The notes under the pieces: generated by a model | The model's input: only the letters and a program-made list of their open reading frames with translations | Databases searched by the model: none | What the model was told of the DNA's origin: nothing | Shown here: piece after piece, positions 25,240 to 36,984 of the stretch | Layout of the letters: the number at the start of each line of letters is the position of its first letter | Numbering within the stretch: position 1 is the stretch's first letter | From: Antedon mediterranea | Taxonomy: Eukaryota > Echinodermata > Crinoidea > Comatulida > Antedonidae | NCBI RefSeq assembly: GCF_964355755.1 | Contig: NC_092677.1 | Coordinates: forward strand, 17,082,101-17,146,100 | Direction of reading: 5' to 3' | DNA length: 64,000 bases | Translations under genes and position numbers: made by a program

Positions 25240-26124
25240 TATATCAAAATCTATCAAATATCTAGGTATTGAGATTGACCAAAATGTATCAGGTGACGTC
25301 ATTGCCCGCTCTGTTATAAACAAAGCAAACGGCAGACTGAAATTTCTGTACCGACAATCATCATTTCTTAATTCGCATTGTCGCAAAATTCTTAGTTTTG
25401 CTTTAATCCAACCGATGTTCGATTATTCGGTTTGCTCATGGTCTTCTACGGTAAATAAAAATTTAAAATCAAAATTACAAACGACTCAAAACAAAATGGT
25501 TCGTTTTATAAAAAAGTTAGGTCCCCGATCTCATGTTGGTCAATCTCAGCTAAACGACGTTGGTATGTTAAAAGTCCAAGACCGTGTCGAATTTCTTAGA
25601 GTCTGTCATGTTTTTAAAATATATAATCATTGTTGTCCACCTTATTTATGCAATCGTTTTATTAGAATTTCAGACAGTCATAATTACAATACTAGGGGAT
25701 GCAATTTTAATTTTAGAATCCCAACTATCAAGCCAATGGCACATGTGACCTTTTTTTACAATGCTATTAAAGAATGGAATAATTTACCAATTAACATTAA
25801 GGAATCACAAACTGTTTGTTGTTTTAAAAGTAAAGTTAAAAAGTATCTACAGGAACGTTCACTAGCTCTAGAAACTATTTAATTAGCGCTTCTTCTTTTT
25901 TCGATTGTCCTTTTTGCTGTTTTTTGTCATTTTTATTATGTTGCTTTGTTTGTCTTTTTTGCTGTTCTTTCAAAGGACCTCATTGGAAACAAGTCCGTAG
26001 AGGACTTTTATGAGTTATCCTTGGCATCCTTGTTTTATATTGGTATTTTTATCTTTGTCAATTTTAATTGTATGTCTGTGATATTTTATGTACTGATGCC
26101 GAAATAAATCAAATCAAATCAAAT
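25240..26124 (+). mobile_element. 5'-truncated non-LTR retrotransposon (LINE) in the A array
   Basis: The frame up to 25882 encodes the C-terminal end of a LINE reverse-transcriptase polyprotein: KYLGIEIDQN, FDYSVCSWSS, LQTTQNKMVRF, then EWNNLPINIKES, and stop. This is the thumb/C-terminal layout of CR1/L2/Jockey-type elements. About 240 bp of 3' UTR follows, ending in an (AAATC)n-like tail at 26107-26124. The insertion replaces about 13 bp of one satellite unit. The catalytic YxDD region is missing, so it is dead. The open frame from 25208 starts in satellite DNA and is a chance fusion. Confidence 0.88.
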
Positions 26125-27000
26125 ACATAGCAATTTATCACTGTGTTTTACTATAACCAATTTGGTTATGGTAAAGCACAATGATATAGAATAGGAAACA
26201 TTTAATAATAATGATTATTTACATAGCAATTTAGCACCATGTTTTACTATAACCAATTTGGTTATGGTAAAGCACAATGATATAGAATAGGAAACATTTA
26301 ATAATAATGATAAATGTCATTACATAGCAATTTAGCACTGTGTTTTACTATAACCAATTTGGTTAGAGTAAAACACAATGACAAAGAATAGGAAACATTT
26401 AATAATAATGATTATTTACATAGCTAGCAATTTAGCACAATGTTTTACTATAACCAATTTGGTTATGGTAAAGCACAATGATATAGAATAGGAAACATTT
26501 AATAATATGATAAATGTCATTACATAGCAATTTAGCACTGTGTTTTACTATAACCAATTTGGTTAGAGTAAAACACAATGATAAAGAATAGGAAACATTT
26601 AATAACATGATAAATGACATTCACATAGAAATTTAGCACTGTGTTTTACTATAACCAATTTGATTAGAGTAAAGCACAATGATAAAGAATATGAAACATT
26701 TAATAATATGATAAATGACATTTACATAGTAATTTATCACTGTGTTTTACTATAACCAATTTGGTTAGAGTAAAACATTTTAACTATGATAAATGATATT
26801 TAGCACTGTGCTGGATACAGTAAAACACAAATTAAGAATAGGAAACATATAATAATATGATACATTTACATACAAATTTAGTATTGTGTTTTACTATAGC
26901 CAATTTGGTTACAGTAAAACACAATGATAATGAAACATTTATTATATGATATTATTTACATAGCAAAATATTATATTAAACATATCTTATTATCTAAACG
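26125..27000 (+). repeat. A satellite array, distal part, progressively degenerate
   Basis: The same ~101-bp unit resumes after the LINE. It stays good to about 26790 and then degrades (shortened units, lost hairpin arms) toward 27000. Confidence 0.9.
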
Positions 27001-27112
27001 TTATGAAAAGAATAGGATACATATAATGTAATAATATAATAAATACAAGTTACATAGTTTATCATCTTGTTTTACAGAACCAATTTGGTGACACAGTTAA
27101 ACACAGTGATAA

Positions 27113-28800
27113 AGAATAGATACTGTTTTAGGTTATATAACCCTAACCCTAGTTTGAAGCGACATAATAAATTCATCGCGAAAAAGTACGTATCGTATTT
27201 AGAAACTTTTGAAATTTGTTAGATATGTTTAATAGGTTCTTACGTCTATAAAACAAACAAAAAATATAAATTTCACAAAAAATTCGTGATTTTAATAATT
27301 TGCATTTCTAAAAATGTACACTTATGAAATACCATACATTTTCCAACACATTTTTACTTCATTGATGATTCCCAGAAATCAAAATAAAACAAATTATGAT
27401 ATTTCTTTTACATTATAGATGTAAGAACCTATATTGAACATGTACCAAATTTCAAACGTTTTTTAAGACGATACGTATTTTTATCGATGAATTAAGTATG
27501 TGATCGCTTCAAACTAGGGTTAGGGTTAAATAACCTAACAGTTCATTCTTTAACACTGTGTTTAACTTTTAACCAAATTGGTTTTAGTACAACACAATGA
27601 TAAACTATGTACATTTTATTTTTCATATTACATTATAGGATACATATAATGTAATAATAATAAATACAAGTTACATAGTTTATCATCTTGTTTTACAGAA
27701 CCAATTTGGTTACACAGTTAAACACAATGATAAAGAATAGACACTGTTTTAGGTTATATAACTCTAACCCTAGTTTGAAGCGATCACATACTTAATTCAT
27801 CGCGAAAAAATACGTATCGTATTCAGAAACATTTGAAATTTGGTAAATATGTTCAATAGGTTCTTACGTCTATAAAACAAACAAAAAATAAAAGTTTCAA
27901 GACAAATTCGTGATTTTAATAATTTGCATTTCTAAACATTTACACTTATGAAAGACAATACATTTCCAACACATTTTTACTTCATTGATGATTCTCAGAA
28001 ATCAAAATAAAACTATTAGGATATTTCTTTTGCATTATAGATGTAAGAACCTATATTGAACATATCTACCAAATATCAAACGTTTTTCAAGACGATACGT
28101 ATTTTTAGCGATGAATATTAAATATGTGATCGCTTCAAACTAGGGTTAGGGTTAAATAAACTAAAACAGTTCTATTCTTTATCACTCACTGTGTTTAACT
28201 TTTAACCAAAATGGTTATAGTAAAACACAATGATAAACTTATATGTCAATTTTATTTTTCATAACATAAAATGTTTGATATTCTTTATAATATTTAATAT
28301 TATATTTTAGGCCTACTATTAATGACGTATAAATGCACACTACATCTGAAATAACTTTCTACTTCATTGGCGATTCTTACCAAAAAAAAGAACTAATTTT
28401 GTTATGTATATAGAGCAACCTATTATAACATGTCTTGTATGATTTTTATCTCGTTTCAATGACATTTTATACTACAATTCAAATGAAAAAGCATCACAAA
28501 AAAATACGTCTGGTATTCAAAAAGTTTCTAAACTCGGTACACAGAAAAAAGGAAATGTTGAAAATGTATGGTCTTTCATAAGTGTGAATTTTTTGAAATG
28601 CAAATAATGGAAATCATCGATTTGTCTTGAAATTTATAATTTGTTTTGTCTTATTGAACATATCTATACAAAATGTCAAACGTTTCTGAATACGATAAGT
28701 TTTTTTTCTCGATGAATTTATAATGTCGCTTCAAACTAGAGGGTAGGGTAGTAACCTAACAAGTAGGCCTATCTATTCTTTATCACTATGTTTAACTGTG
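27113..28800. repeat. ~615-bp foldback repeats carrying telomere-like words (3 copies)
   Basis: Copy 1 has a left arm from about 27121 (TTTTAGGTTATATAACCCTA) and an inverted right arm to about 27545 (AGGGTTAGGGTTAAATAACC), with ~140-bp arms around a ~150-bp centre. Copy 2 repeats the plan from about 27735 to 28165, a period near 615 bp. Copy 3 (about 28490-28760) is diverged. CCCTAACCCT at the left and AGGGTTAGGG at the right sit at matching points of the arms. Copies are joined by the ACCAATTTGGT hairpin and the GATAAAGAATAG word of the A satellite. Confidence 0.85.
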
Positions 28801-29183
28801 TAACCATATTGGTTCTAATAAAAAACAATGATAAACTATGTAAATTGTATGTTTCATATATTACATTTTTGCCAAAAAAAATTATTGGGAATGTCAAATT
28901 TCTTTTTCATGACATATATATCTACAAATTTCAGAAGCTTTTGAGTACGAGTATTTTACGCGATGTTTTTTTATCCTCATTTTAATATTTTGGTAATGTA
29001 ATTCACATAAAGTTTTGTATCCAAAAATTGTTTATTCTTGGGTAGAAATGAGGAAATAAATAGTATTCCTGTATAATATAATAATCAATAATAAAGTATA
29101 AAAAAAAGTGTTGTGTAAACGAACGTTTTTTACGCTTCGAATTTTCTGTTACATTATGTTTGAATTGAAGCTACAGATATTGA

Positions 29184-29222
29184 ATCATGGACCTATAAAT
29201 TAGTAATTTATAGGTCCATGAT
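29184..29222. repeat. 39-bp perfect palindrome
   Basis: Two 19-bp arms with a single G between them; the left arm is ATCATGGACCTATAAATTA. The outer part, ATAGGTCCATGAT, also occurs at 16381-16393 and 19124-19136, so the arm end may be the terminus of a small element. Confidence 0.9.
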
Positions 29223-29499
29223 TGAACATATCGTCACTCACCACACATTTTTTGTTTTGTATTTCGAAAGTATTTATTCTAAAGAACAATTGATGCAAAC
29301 ATCAACTGCGTATCTTATTTCATTAATTAATTATATTAATTATAATTTGGCGATTATTCGTCACACGAAGAGTCGAATATCGATTCGTCTCGTCATGGGA
29401 AGAAAACGTGCATTGCGCACACTGTTTGCGCGCCTCAACAATAAACGGCGAATATGCGATTCGTCACTTATGGAACGCCGTTTTACACAAGTTTTTGGC

Positions 29500-29712
29500 G
29501 ATGATAAAAATTGCGTCGATGATGAAATTGCGTCGATGAAAATTGCATCGACGCAATGTAGATTGCGTCGATGCAATGTAGATTGCGTCGACGCAATTTA
29601 CATTGCGTCGATGAAAATTGCATCGATGAAAATTGCGTCGATGAAAATTGCGTCGATGAAAACTGCATCGATGAAAATTGCGTCGATGAAAACTGCATCG
29701 ATGAAAATTGAT
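29500..29712 (+). repeat. Short tandem repeat based on ATTGCGTCGATGAAA
   Basis: About 12-14 variants of a 15-bp unit (ATTGCGTCGATGAAA, with GCATCGACGCAATG variants), unusually rich in CpG and TCGA for this AT-rich region. It makes open frames in several phases (IASMKIASMK), which are by-products. Confidence 0.88.
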
Positions 29713-30126
29713 GTGATGAATTTAATTGATTATGAAAATTCCAAATGGTTTTAATTCAATCAATGATGAAAATGACTACTAGTAAAGTAAATGATGATGT
29801 TAATAATGATGTTAATAATGTTATTATGTTGCTAAAAATTGACGGTTTCTGAATATTTTGATATGATAAACATGTTTACCGCTTGCGCTAGCGCGCGTTA
29901 TAGACAAGCGCACAGTGATCGCGCACTAAAACAATGTTGAAATATATGCACTGATTAACATTTTAGTGATTTATTGTCAACACATTTTAGCAATGGATCC
30001 ATTATTGTCCTTTCGGACACATTATATCTTCTAGCTAATTGCTTCCGTTAATCCACCAGTTCAGTACATAAAATCCAGATGTCCAGCATCCATGACATCA
30101 TATTCAAATCATACCGGCAGGGAGAT

Positions 30127-30376
30127 CGCAATTTTCATCGATGAAAACTGCATCGATGAAAATTATTTTTTATTTCATCGATGCAGTTTTCATCGATGCA
30201 GTTTTCATCGACGCAATTTTCATCGACGCAATTTTCATCACATTAACGCAATTTTCATTACATCGACGCAATTTTCATCGACGCAATGTTCATCACATCA
30301 TTACATCAATACTATATTCATCGACGCAATTTTCATCACATCGACGCAATTTTCATTGCATCATCGACGCGATTTT
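30127..30376 (-). repeat. Inverted partner of the ATTGCGTCGATGAAA repeat
   Basis: Units read TTTTCATCGACGCAA and TTTTCATCGATGCAG on the plus strand, the complement of 29500-29712. The two blocks face each other across about 415 bp (29713-30126) at the core of the inner element. Confidence 0.88.
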
Positions 30377-30744
30377 ATCATCGCCTAAACTGGCATTCCA
30401 TACTAATTGCGTGTGTGATCTGATTGGTGTATTATAAATAAATTCATCGCGATGAATTTTTCAGTAGATGTAATGAGACAGTTCAGTAGATGTAATGACA
30501 GTTAATTTAATTGTTCTGTTCTTTTTGTACAAATCTATACTACTTTATATTATGGATTTTGTAGTACTGTTAAAATTATTAAATCTCTGGAAGTGTGTTT
30601 TACGAGTATGTCCGCAAATTTATGCGTTTACGGTTTTAAAATGTGAGTTTTAAATAGCGAACATGATCTTGTTAGGTGCACTACGCACGCAGTATTCCAA
30701 AATGTCTTACTAATTGGGAGAAAATCATATTGTATCATATCATA

Positions 30745-32145
30745 TTATATCCATTCTTTAAATTCATATTCTTTATCCAAAACTAAATTGGTATAGTAAT
30801 TGCTAGCAATTTATCATATTAAATGTTTCATATTCTTTATCATTGTGTTTTACTCTAATCAAATTGGTATAGTAAAACACAGTGCTAAATTGCTATGTGA
30901 ATGTCATTTATCATATTTTTAAATGTTTCCTATTCTTTATCATTGTGCTTTACCATAACCAAATTGGTTATAGTAAAACACAGTGCTAAATTGCTATGTA
31001 AATGTTATATATCATATTATTAAATTCCTATTCTTTATCATTGTGTTTTACTCTAACCAAATTGGTTATAGTAAAACACAGTGATAAATTGCTATGTAAA
31101 TGCAATTTATCATATTATTAAATGTTTCCTATTCTTTATCATTGTGTTTTACTCTAACCAAATTGGTTATAGTAAAACACAGTGATAAATTGCTATGTAA
31201 ATGTAATTTATCATGTTATTAAATGTTTCCTATTCTTTATCGTTGAGTTTTACTCTAATCAAATTGGTTATAGTAAAACACAGTGCTAAATTGCTATGTA
31301 AATGTTATATATCATATTATTAAATGTTTCCTATTCTTTATCATTGTGTTTTACTCTAATCTGATTGGTTATAGTAAAACACAGTGCTAAATTGCTATGT
31401 GAATGTCATTTATCATGTTATTAAATGTTTCCTATTCTTTATCATTGTGCTTTACTCTAACCAAATTGGTTATAGTAAAACACAGTGCTAAATTGCTATG
31501 TAAATGTCATTTATCATGTTATTAAATGTTTCTTATTCTTTATCATTGTGTTTTACTCTAACCAAATTGGTTATAGTAAAACACAGTGATAAATTGCTAT
31601 GTAAATGTAATTTATCATATTATTAAATGTTTCCTATTCTTTATCATTGTGTTTTACTCTAACCAAATTGGTTATAGTAAAACACAGTGCTAAATTGCTA
31701 TGTAAATGTTATATATCATATTATTAAATGTTTCCTATTCTTTATCATTGTGTTTTACTCTAATCTGATTGGTTATAGTAAAACACAGTGATAAATTGCT
31801 ATGTAAATGTCATTTATCATATTATTAAATGTTTCCTATTTTTTATCATTGTGTTTTATTCTAACCAAATTGGTTATAGTAAAACACAGTGCTAAATTGC
31901 TAAATGTCATTTATCATGTTATTAAATGTTTCTTATTCTTTATCATTGTGTTTTACTCTAACCAAATTGGTTATAGTAAAACACAGTGCTAAATTGCTAT
32001 GTAAATGTAATTTATCATATTATTAAATGTTTCCTATTCTTTATCATTTTGTTTTACTCTAAATTGGTTATAATTTATTTAATTTCATTTCAAAAGACAT
32101 TTACCTAAATTGCTATTTAATTATAGTAAAACACTGTGCTAAATT
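30745..32145 (-). repeat. A' satellite array (inverted A), ~13 copies
   Basis: Units are the reverse complement of array A: CCTATTCTTTATCATTGTGT, then the hairpin TTTTACTCTAACCAAATTGG and its inverse, then CTAAATTGCTATGTAAATG. Period ~101 bp. Arrays A and A' are the inverted arms of the inner element. Confidence 0.95.
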
Positions 32146-33538
32146 GCTATTGTATTAAGGACGAGTTCCGAGAAGATGTATTCAAAGCTACAACCAATCA
32201 GAACAGTGTTAATCAATATAGTCCATGGCTACAGCCAATCAGAAACGTCCAAATCGCAATAACCCCTAGGCTAATAGAAATTATTGGTCCGAGTAGCCTT
32301 TTCAACCAGACGTTGCGAGGTTTAAAAAGTAAAACATGATTTACTCGCCAGTTTGGTATAGTTTATATACCTGCTCTCTGCCCTGCCTGGCATCGTCACG
32401 TGATAAGCAGATACAGTATACAATATTAAACTGGTCGGGTCGAGTATACCCCGTCTATAATCACAACATGAACGATGTACAGTATTTGATTGAAGGTCGA
32501 CTCAACCTACCGGAATGGTATAGATAATATAGCTCGAATGAGAGAGTTGGAATATTTGTAAACATAAGTACAGTATTGCTAATTTTAACAAGTGTAGCCT
32601 AGCCTAAGTAAAAGGCCTGGTAGTATCAATTCGCATAGGGTCTACTACACTAGCTAGCTCAATTTTTAACTGGGCCGGATCGGCTAGGCTAGGCTAGGTC
32701 TCCTTCCTACTACCGGTGTACTTGCTTGATGCAGTATCCGCTTTTTTGGAGAGTAAACTAGGCCTACTTATTCGATCGGGACACCATACGGACCTTGTTT
32801 TGCCTCAATATTTACAGCCGATTTTTGTAGAACGTTTTAGGTTTAGATTGTTTAGGAGTTTGGTTGATAGGATGGGTGTGGAATCCACTGAGTTTTGTTA
32901 TTTATGGGCCAATCGTTTAGTAATAGGCTAGCTAGGCCCATGAATGATGGCCCCAATGTTTTAACGTAGCCATCGTGGCATGGAATCCCTAGTCAGAAAT
33001 GGCTCTCACCCCGGCATGAATAAAATGATTTAGGCTAGGCCTAGCCTAGTACGTGAAGCCGATATACGATCTGTACTACAGTATTATTATTAATTCGAGG
33101 TATAAAAATAGTATAATTTATGACTCCGTAATCTGTACTAAATTTTGTATTTCATTAAATGTCAAATAAATATATGCTACTACTGTTATTATTACACTTT
33201 AGGCCTAGCTTAGCAAATCTACAAAAAATGTATTTCACAATGATCGGGTGGTCGTCGTTTGACAGAGGAGAGAGAACACAACGTACAAGCTTGACGTCGC
33301 GAGTTTGGAATCCACTGACTGATGACGTGATTTTGTGAATATCTCATGAATATTAATGAGCTTCCCTAAGCTGCTGAAATACAGATTTTCCATGAATTTA
33401 CCCTAAAATGTATATGAAATTTAATTTTTTTAATTTCTCGTTATTACTTCTTCATTCTGACATGTCTATATTGTTATAATATTTTTTATTTAATAAATAA
33501 ACGATATTTAAAAGCAATTTTAAACCCAGAATCCCCCT
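32146..33538. other. Right end region of the inner element
   Basis: Unique AT-rich DNA rich in TAGGCCTAG words. It holds the inverted counterpart of the left end near 22800 (32327-32360) and the right terminal repeat. Small open frames here match no family I recognise. Confidence 0.5.
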
Positions 33539-33542
33539 TTAA

Positions 33543-35205
33543 CAATATACAACAAATAACATTAATGTACGATGTAGTTTAACACTGTTCTCAACTATAG
33601 TCATTTTGGTATACTACTTGAGCACATTGATAAAGAATAGGATAAACTTAACAATATAGGCTACAACAAATAACATTAATGTACGATCCCGTTTAACACT
33701 GTTCTCAACTATAGTCATTTTGGTATACTTGAGCACAGTGATAAAGAATAGGATAAACTTAACAATATACAACAACAATGTACGATCCCGTTTAACACTG
33801 TTCTCAACTATAGTCATTTTGGTATACTTGAGCACAGTGATAAAGAATAGGATAAACTTAACAATATACAACAAAAAACATTAATGTACGATCCAGTTTA
33901 ACACTGTTCTCAACTATACTCATTTTGGTATACTTGAGAACAGTTATAAAGAATAGGATAAACTTAACAATATACAACAAAAAACATTAATGTACGATCC
34001 AGTTTAACACTGTTCTCAACTAGAGTCATTTTGGTATACTTGAGAACAGTGATAAAGAATAGGATAAACTTAACAATATACAACAAAAAACATTAATGTA
34101 CGATCCCGTTTAACACTGTTCTCAACTATAGTCATTTTGGTATACTTGAGCACAGTGATAAAGAATAGGATAAACTTAATAATATACAACAAATAACATT
34201 AATGTACGATCCAGTTTACCACTGTTCTCAACTATAGTCATTTTGGTATACTTGAGCACAGTGATAAAGAATAGGATAAACTTAAAAATATACAACAAAA
34301 AACATTAATGTACGATCCAGTTTAACACTGTTCTCACTATAGTCATTTTGGTATACTTGAGCACAGTGATAAAGAATAGGATAAACTTAAAAATATACAA
34401 CAAAAAACATTAATGTACGATCCAGTTTAACACTGTTCTCAACTATAGTTATTTTGGTATACTTGAGAACAGTGATAAAGAATAGGATAAACTTAACAAT
34501 ATATACAACAAAAAACATTAATGTACGATCCAGTTTAACACTGTTCTCAACTATAGTCATTTTGGTATACTTGAGCACAGTGATAAAGAATATGATAAAC
34601 TTTAAAATATACAACAAAAAACATTAATGTACGATCCAGTTTAACACTGTTCTCAACTATAGTTATTTTGGTATACTTGAGAACAGTGATAAAGAATAGG
34701 ATAAACTTAACAATATACAACAAAAAACGTACATTAATGTACGATCCTGTTTAACACTGTTCTCGACTATAGTCATTTTGGTATACTTGAGCACAGTGAT
34801 AAAGAATAGGATAAACTTAACAATATACAACAAAAAACATTAATGTACGATCCCGTTTAACACTGTTCTCAACTATAGTCATTTTGGTATACTTGAGCAC
34901 AGTGATAAAGAATAGGATAAACTTAATAATATACAACAAATAACATTAATGTACGATCCAGTTTACCACTGTTCTCAACTATAGTCATTGTGGTATACTT
35001 GAGCACAGTGATAAAGAATAGGATAAACTGAACAATATACAACAAAAAACATTAATGTACGATCCCGTTTACCACTGTTCTCAACTATAGTCATTTTGGT
35101 ATACTTGAGCACAATATACAACAAATAACATTAATGTACACGATTCTGTTTAACACTGTTCTCAACTATAGTCATTTTCATATACTTGAGCACAGTGATA
35201 ATATG
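33543..35205 (+). repeat. B satellite array, ~106-bp hairpin unit, ~16 copies
   Basis: The unit is AGTGATAAAGAATAGGATAA, a spacer ACAATATACAACAAAAAACA, TTAATGTACGATCC, and the imperfect hairpin ACTGTTCTCAACTATAGTCA / TTTTGGTATACTTGAGCACA. Period is 99-111 bp, mostly 106. The first unit is the one interrupted at TTAA by the inner element. Confidence 0.95.
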
Positions 35206-35214
35206 AAAAACATA

Positions 35215-36120
35215 ATAACACTATAATATTTGTAGATGAATGACGCGGACACGTACATGTTCATAAGTAATTGATATAAATTGACTTTTAAAAGTGGAAT
35301 TAACACAAATGATTGTAGATAAATATGACGTGAATTGCACGTACATAATGTTGATGAGTAGTATATTTATATAAATCGACTTTGAAAAGTGAAATAACAC
35401 TAATATTTGTAGATGAATATGACGTGGACACGTACATATATTGATTAGTATATTGATATAAATCGACTTTTAAAAGTCAAATTAACACTAATATTTGTAG
35501 ATGAATATGACTTGGACACGATTTACATATGTTGATGAGTATATTGATATAAATCGACTTTTAAAAGTGAAATAACACTAATATTTGTAGATGAATATGA
35601 CGTGGACACGTACGGTACATAATGTTGATGAGTATATTGATATAAATCGACTTTTAAAAGTGAAATAACACTATTGATTGTAGATGAATATGACGTGGAC
35701 AAGTACATTTATTGATGAGTATATTGATATAAATCGACTTTTAAAATTGAAATAACCCTATTAGTTGTACACTATTAATCATATATGAATATGACGTGAA
35801 TTGCACGTACATATGTTGATGAGTAGGCCTATATTGATATAATTGACTTCGAAAAGTGAAATAACACTGATTTGTAAATGAATATGACGTGGACAAGTAC
35901 ATTTATTGATGAGTATATTGATAAATCGACTTTTAAAAGTGAAATAACACTAATATTTATAGATGAATATGACGTGGACACATACATATGTTGATGAGTA
36001 TATTGATATAAATCGACTTTTAAAAGAGGAATTAACACTATTGATTGTAGACGTGAATTGCACGTACATATGTTGATGAGTGTATTGATATAAATCGACT
36101 AAACGTTAAATAACACTATC
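35215..36120 (+). repeat. C satellite, ~90-bp unit, ~10 copies; degenerate to ~36560
   Basis: The unit contains TTTGTAGATGAATATGACGT, GGACACGTACATA, TTGATGAGTATATTGATATA and ATCGACTTTTAAAAGTGAAA. Period is 88-93 bp. It fills the centre between B and B'. More decayed units continue past a Penelope-like fragment to about 36560. Confidence 0.9.
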
Positions 36121-36300
36121 TTGTACAAGTACCCTCACTTGCACTGATGAAGGGCTAGTGTTGCCCGAAAACTCTGCTAACTTTTCTGGCTGTTTTACTT
36201 TATCGTTTTGATTTAGCTTTTCGCTTCTTTTTTTGTATCTCCATTGAGACCACAGCATTGTTATTATTTCAGTATTTTGCCTTTGGATTTACTAATATTA
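36120..36300 (+). mobile_element. Penelope-type 3' fragment with hammerhead-like core
   Basis: CTGATGA (36144-36150) is followed by AGGGC-TAGTGTT-GCCC, able to form a stem-loop, and GAAA (36167-36170). This is the order of hammerhead ribozyme core boxes (CUGAUGA, stem II, GAAA). Such motifs are known in Penelope-like retroelements. Stems I and III are not clear, and one extra A lies before stem II. The TTAGCTTTTCGCTTCTTTTT tail and interrupted C satellite suggest an inserted fragment. Confidence 0.45.
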
Positions 36301-36789
36301 AAAGTGAAATAACACTAATGACTGTAGATGATATGACATTTATGTTGATGTACGGTATATATTTTTGTATATAATATGCACACGTACATACGTTGATAGG
36401 TATTGATATAAATAGATTTTTAAAAGTACGGTAATAGACACTTTATTTGTAGATGAATACGACATGGACAAGTTGCAATAAATTCTATCGTTATATCGTA
36501 TGTTGATGAGTATTGATATAAATCGACTTTTTTAAAGTGGAATAACACTAAAATGTATAGATGGATATGGCCTCAACAAGTATTGTATTAAGCGGTACTG
36601 TATATTGATAGACTTCATACCTGTAATGTCAATGAAATCTGGCAACAAGAATTGTGTTTGATCCTCCTAATAGTATTCTAATAATCTTGGTTTGTAAAGG
36701 AGGCATGAAAAATCTAAACGCATAGCCAGGGGAGGGGTTGGAGTTTCGAACAAACTTCCCTGTGCCCGTCCTACGGTTTTTGTGAACTT

Positions 36790-36890
36790 TTTAGTAGCGT
36801 GCAAACGCGACTCTACAGCTCACTATGTCGATCGGTCGGTCGGTAAACACCAACTCAAATTTGAGCACGCGACTGCAGCCATGTATAGGC
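36790..36890 (-). repeat. Dispersed repeat, copy 1 (inverted partner at 43677-43770)
   Basis: Contains CAGCTCACTATGTCGATCGG and CTCAAATTTGAGCACGCGAC. The copy at 43677-43770 is its reverse complement with few differences. Confidence 0.75.
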
Positions 36891-36984
36891 CTATGGCCTG
36901 TTTATACTAGAAATCAGCAGTGAAAGTATATGTAAATAATATGTGTTAATATAGAATTAGTTTTTTTTATTTAATAAATAGTAT

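Larger units (their letters stand above)
22315..33538. mobile_element. Inner 11.2-kb TTAA-flanked element
   Basis: The left end is AGGGGGGTTCCGGGTTTAAA. The right end is the complement of AGGGGGATTCTGGGTTTAAA. Each is bordered by TTAA (22311-22314 and 33539-33542). Joining the flanks gives AGAATACACTTAACAATATA, which is the B-satellite unit (AGGATAAACTTAACAATATA), so the empty site is recovered with one TTAA. Subterminal inverted homology exists: GTAAAACATGATTTACTCGC at 32327-32346 and inverted near 22798-22817. Contents are array A, foldback repeats, a short-repeat core and inverted array A'. No transposase is seen. TTAA targets suggest piggyBac-type mobilisation, but the ends are not a classic piggyBac match. 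Confidence 0.82.

Noticed and set aside
25208-25882. 224-codon frame as a host gene
   Set aside because: The first residues are translated satellite DNA. The rest is the C-terminal end of a LINE polyprotein followed by a simple tail.
29218-29754. 178-codon frame at the core of the inner element, as a possible transposase
   Set aside because: Its second half is translated short tandem repeat (IASMK). The first half has no recognisable domain or catalytic motif.
23165-32145. Regular repeats with AT-rich intervals resembling a CRISPR array
   Set aside because: The units are contiguous ~101-bp satellites with conserved spacers and a eukaryotic setting. There are no unique spacers and no cas genes.
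32716-32931. 71-codon frame in the right part of the inner element
   Set aside because: No family recognised, no splice context, surrounded by TE sequence. Treated as chance.
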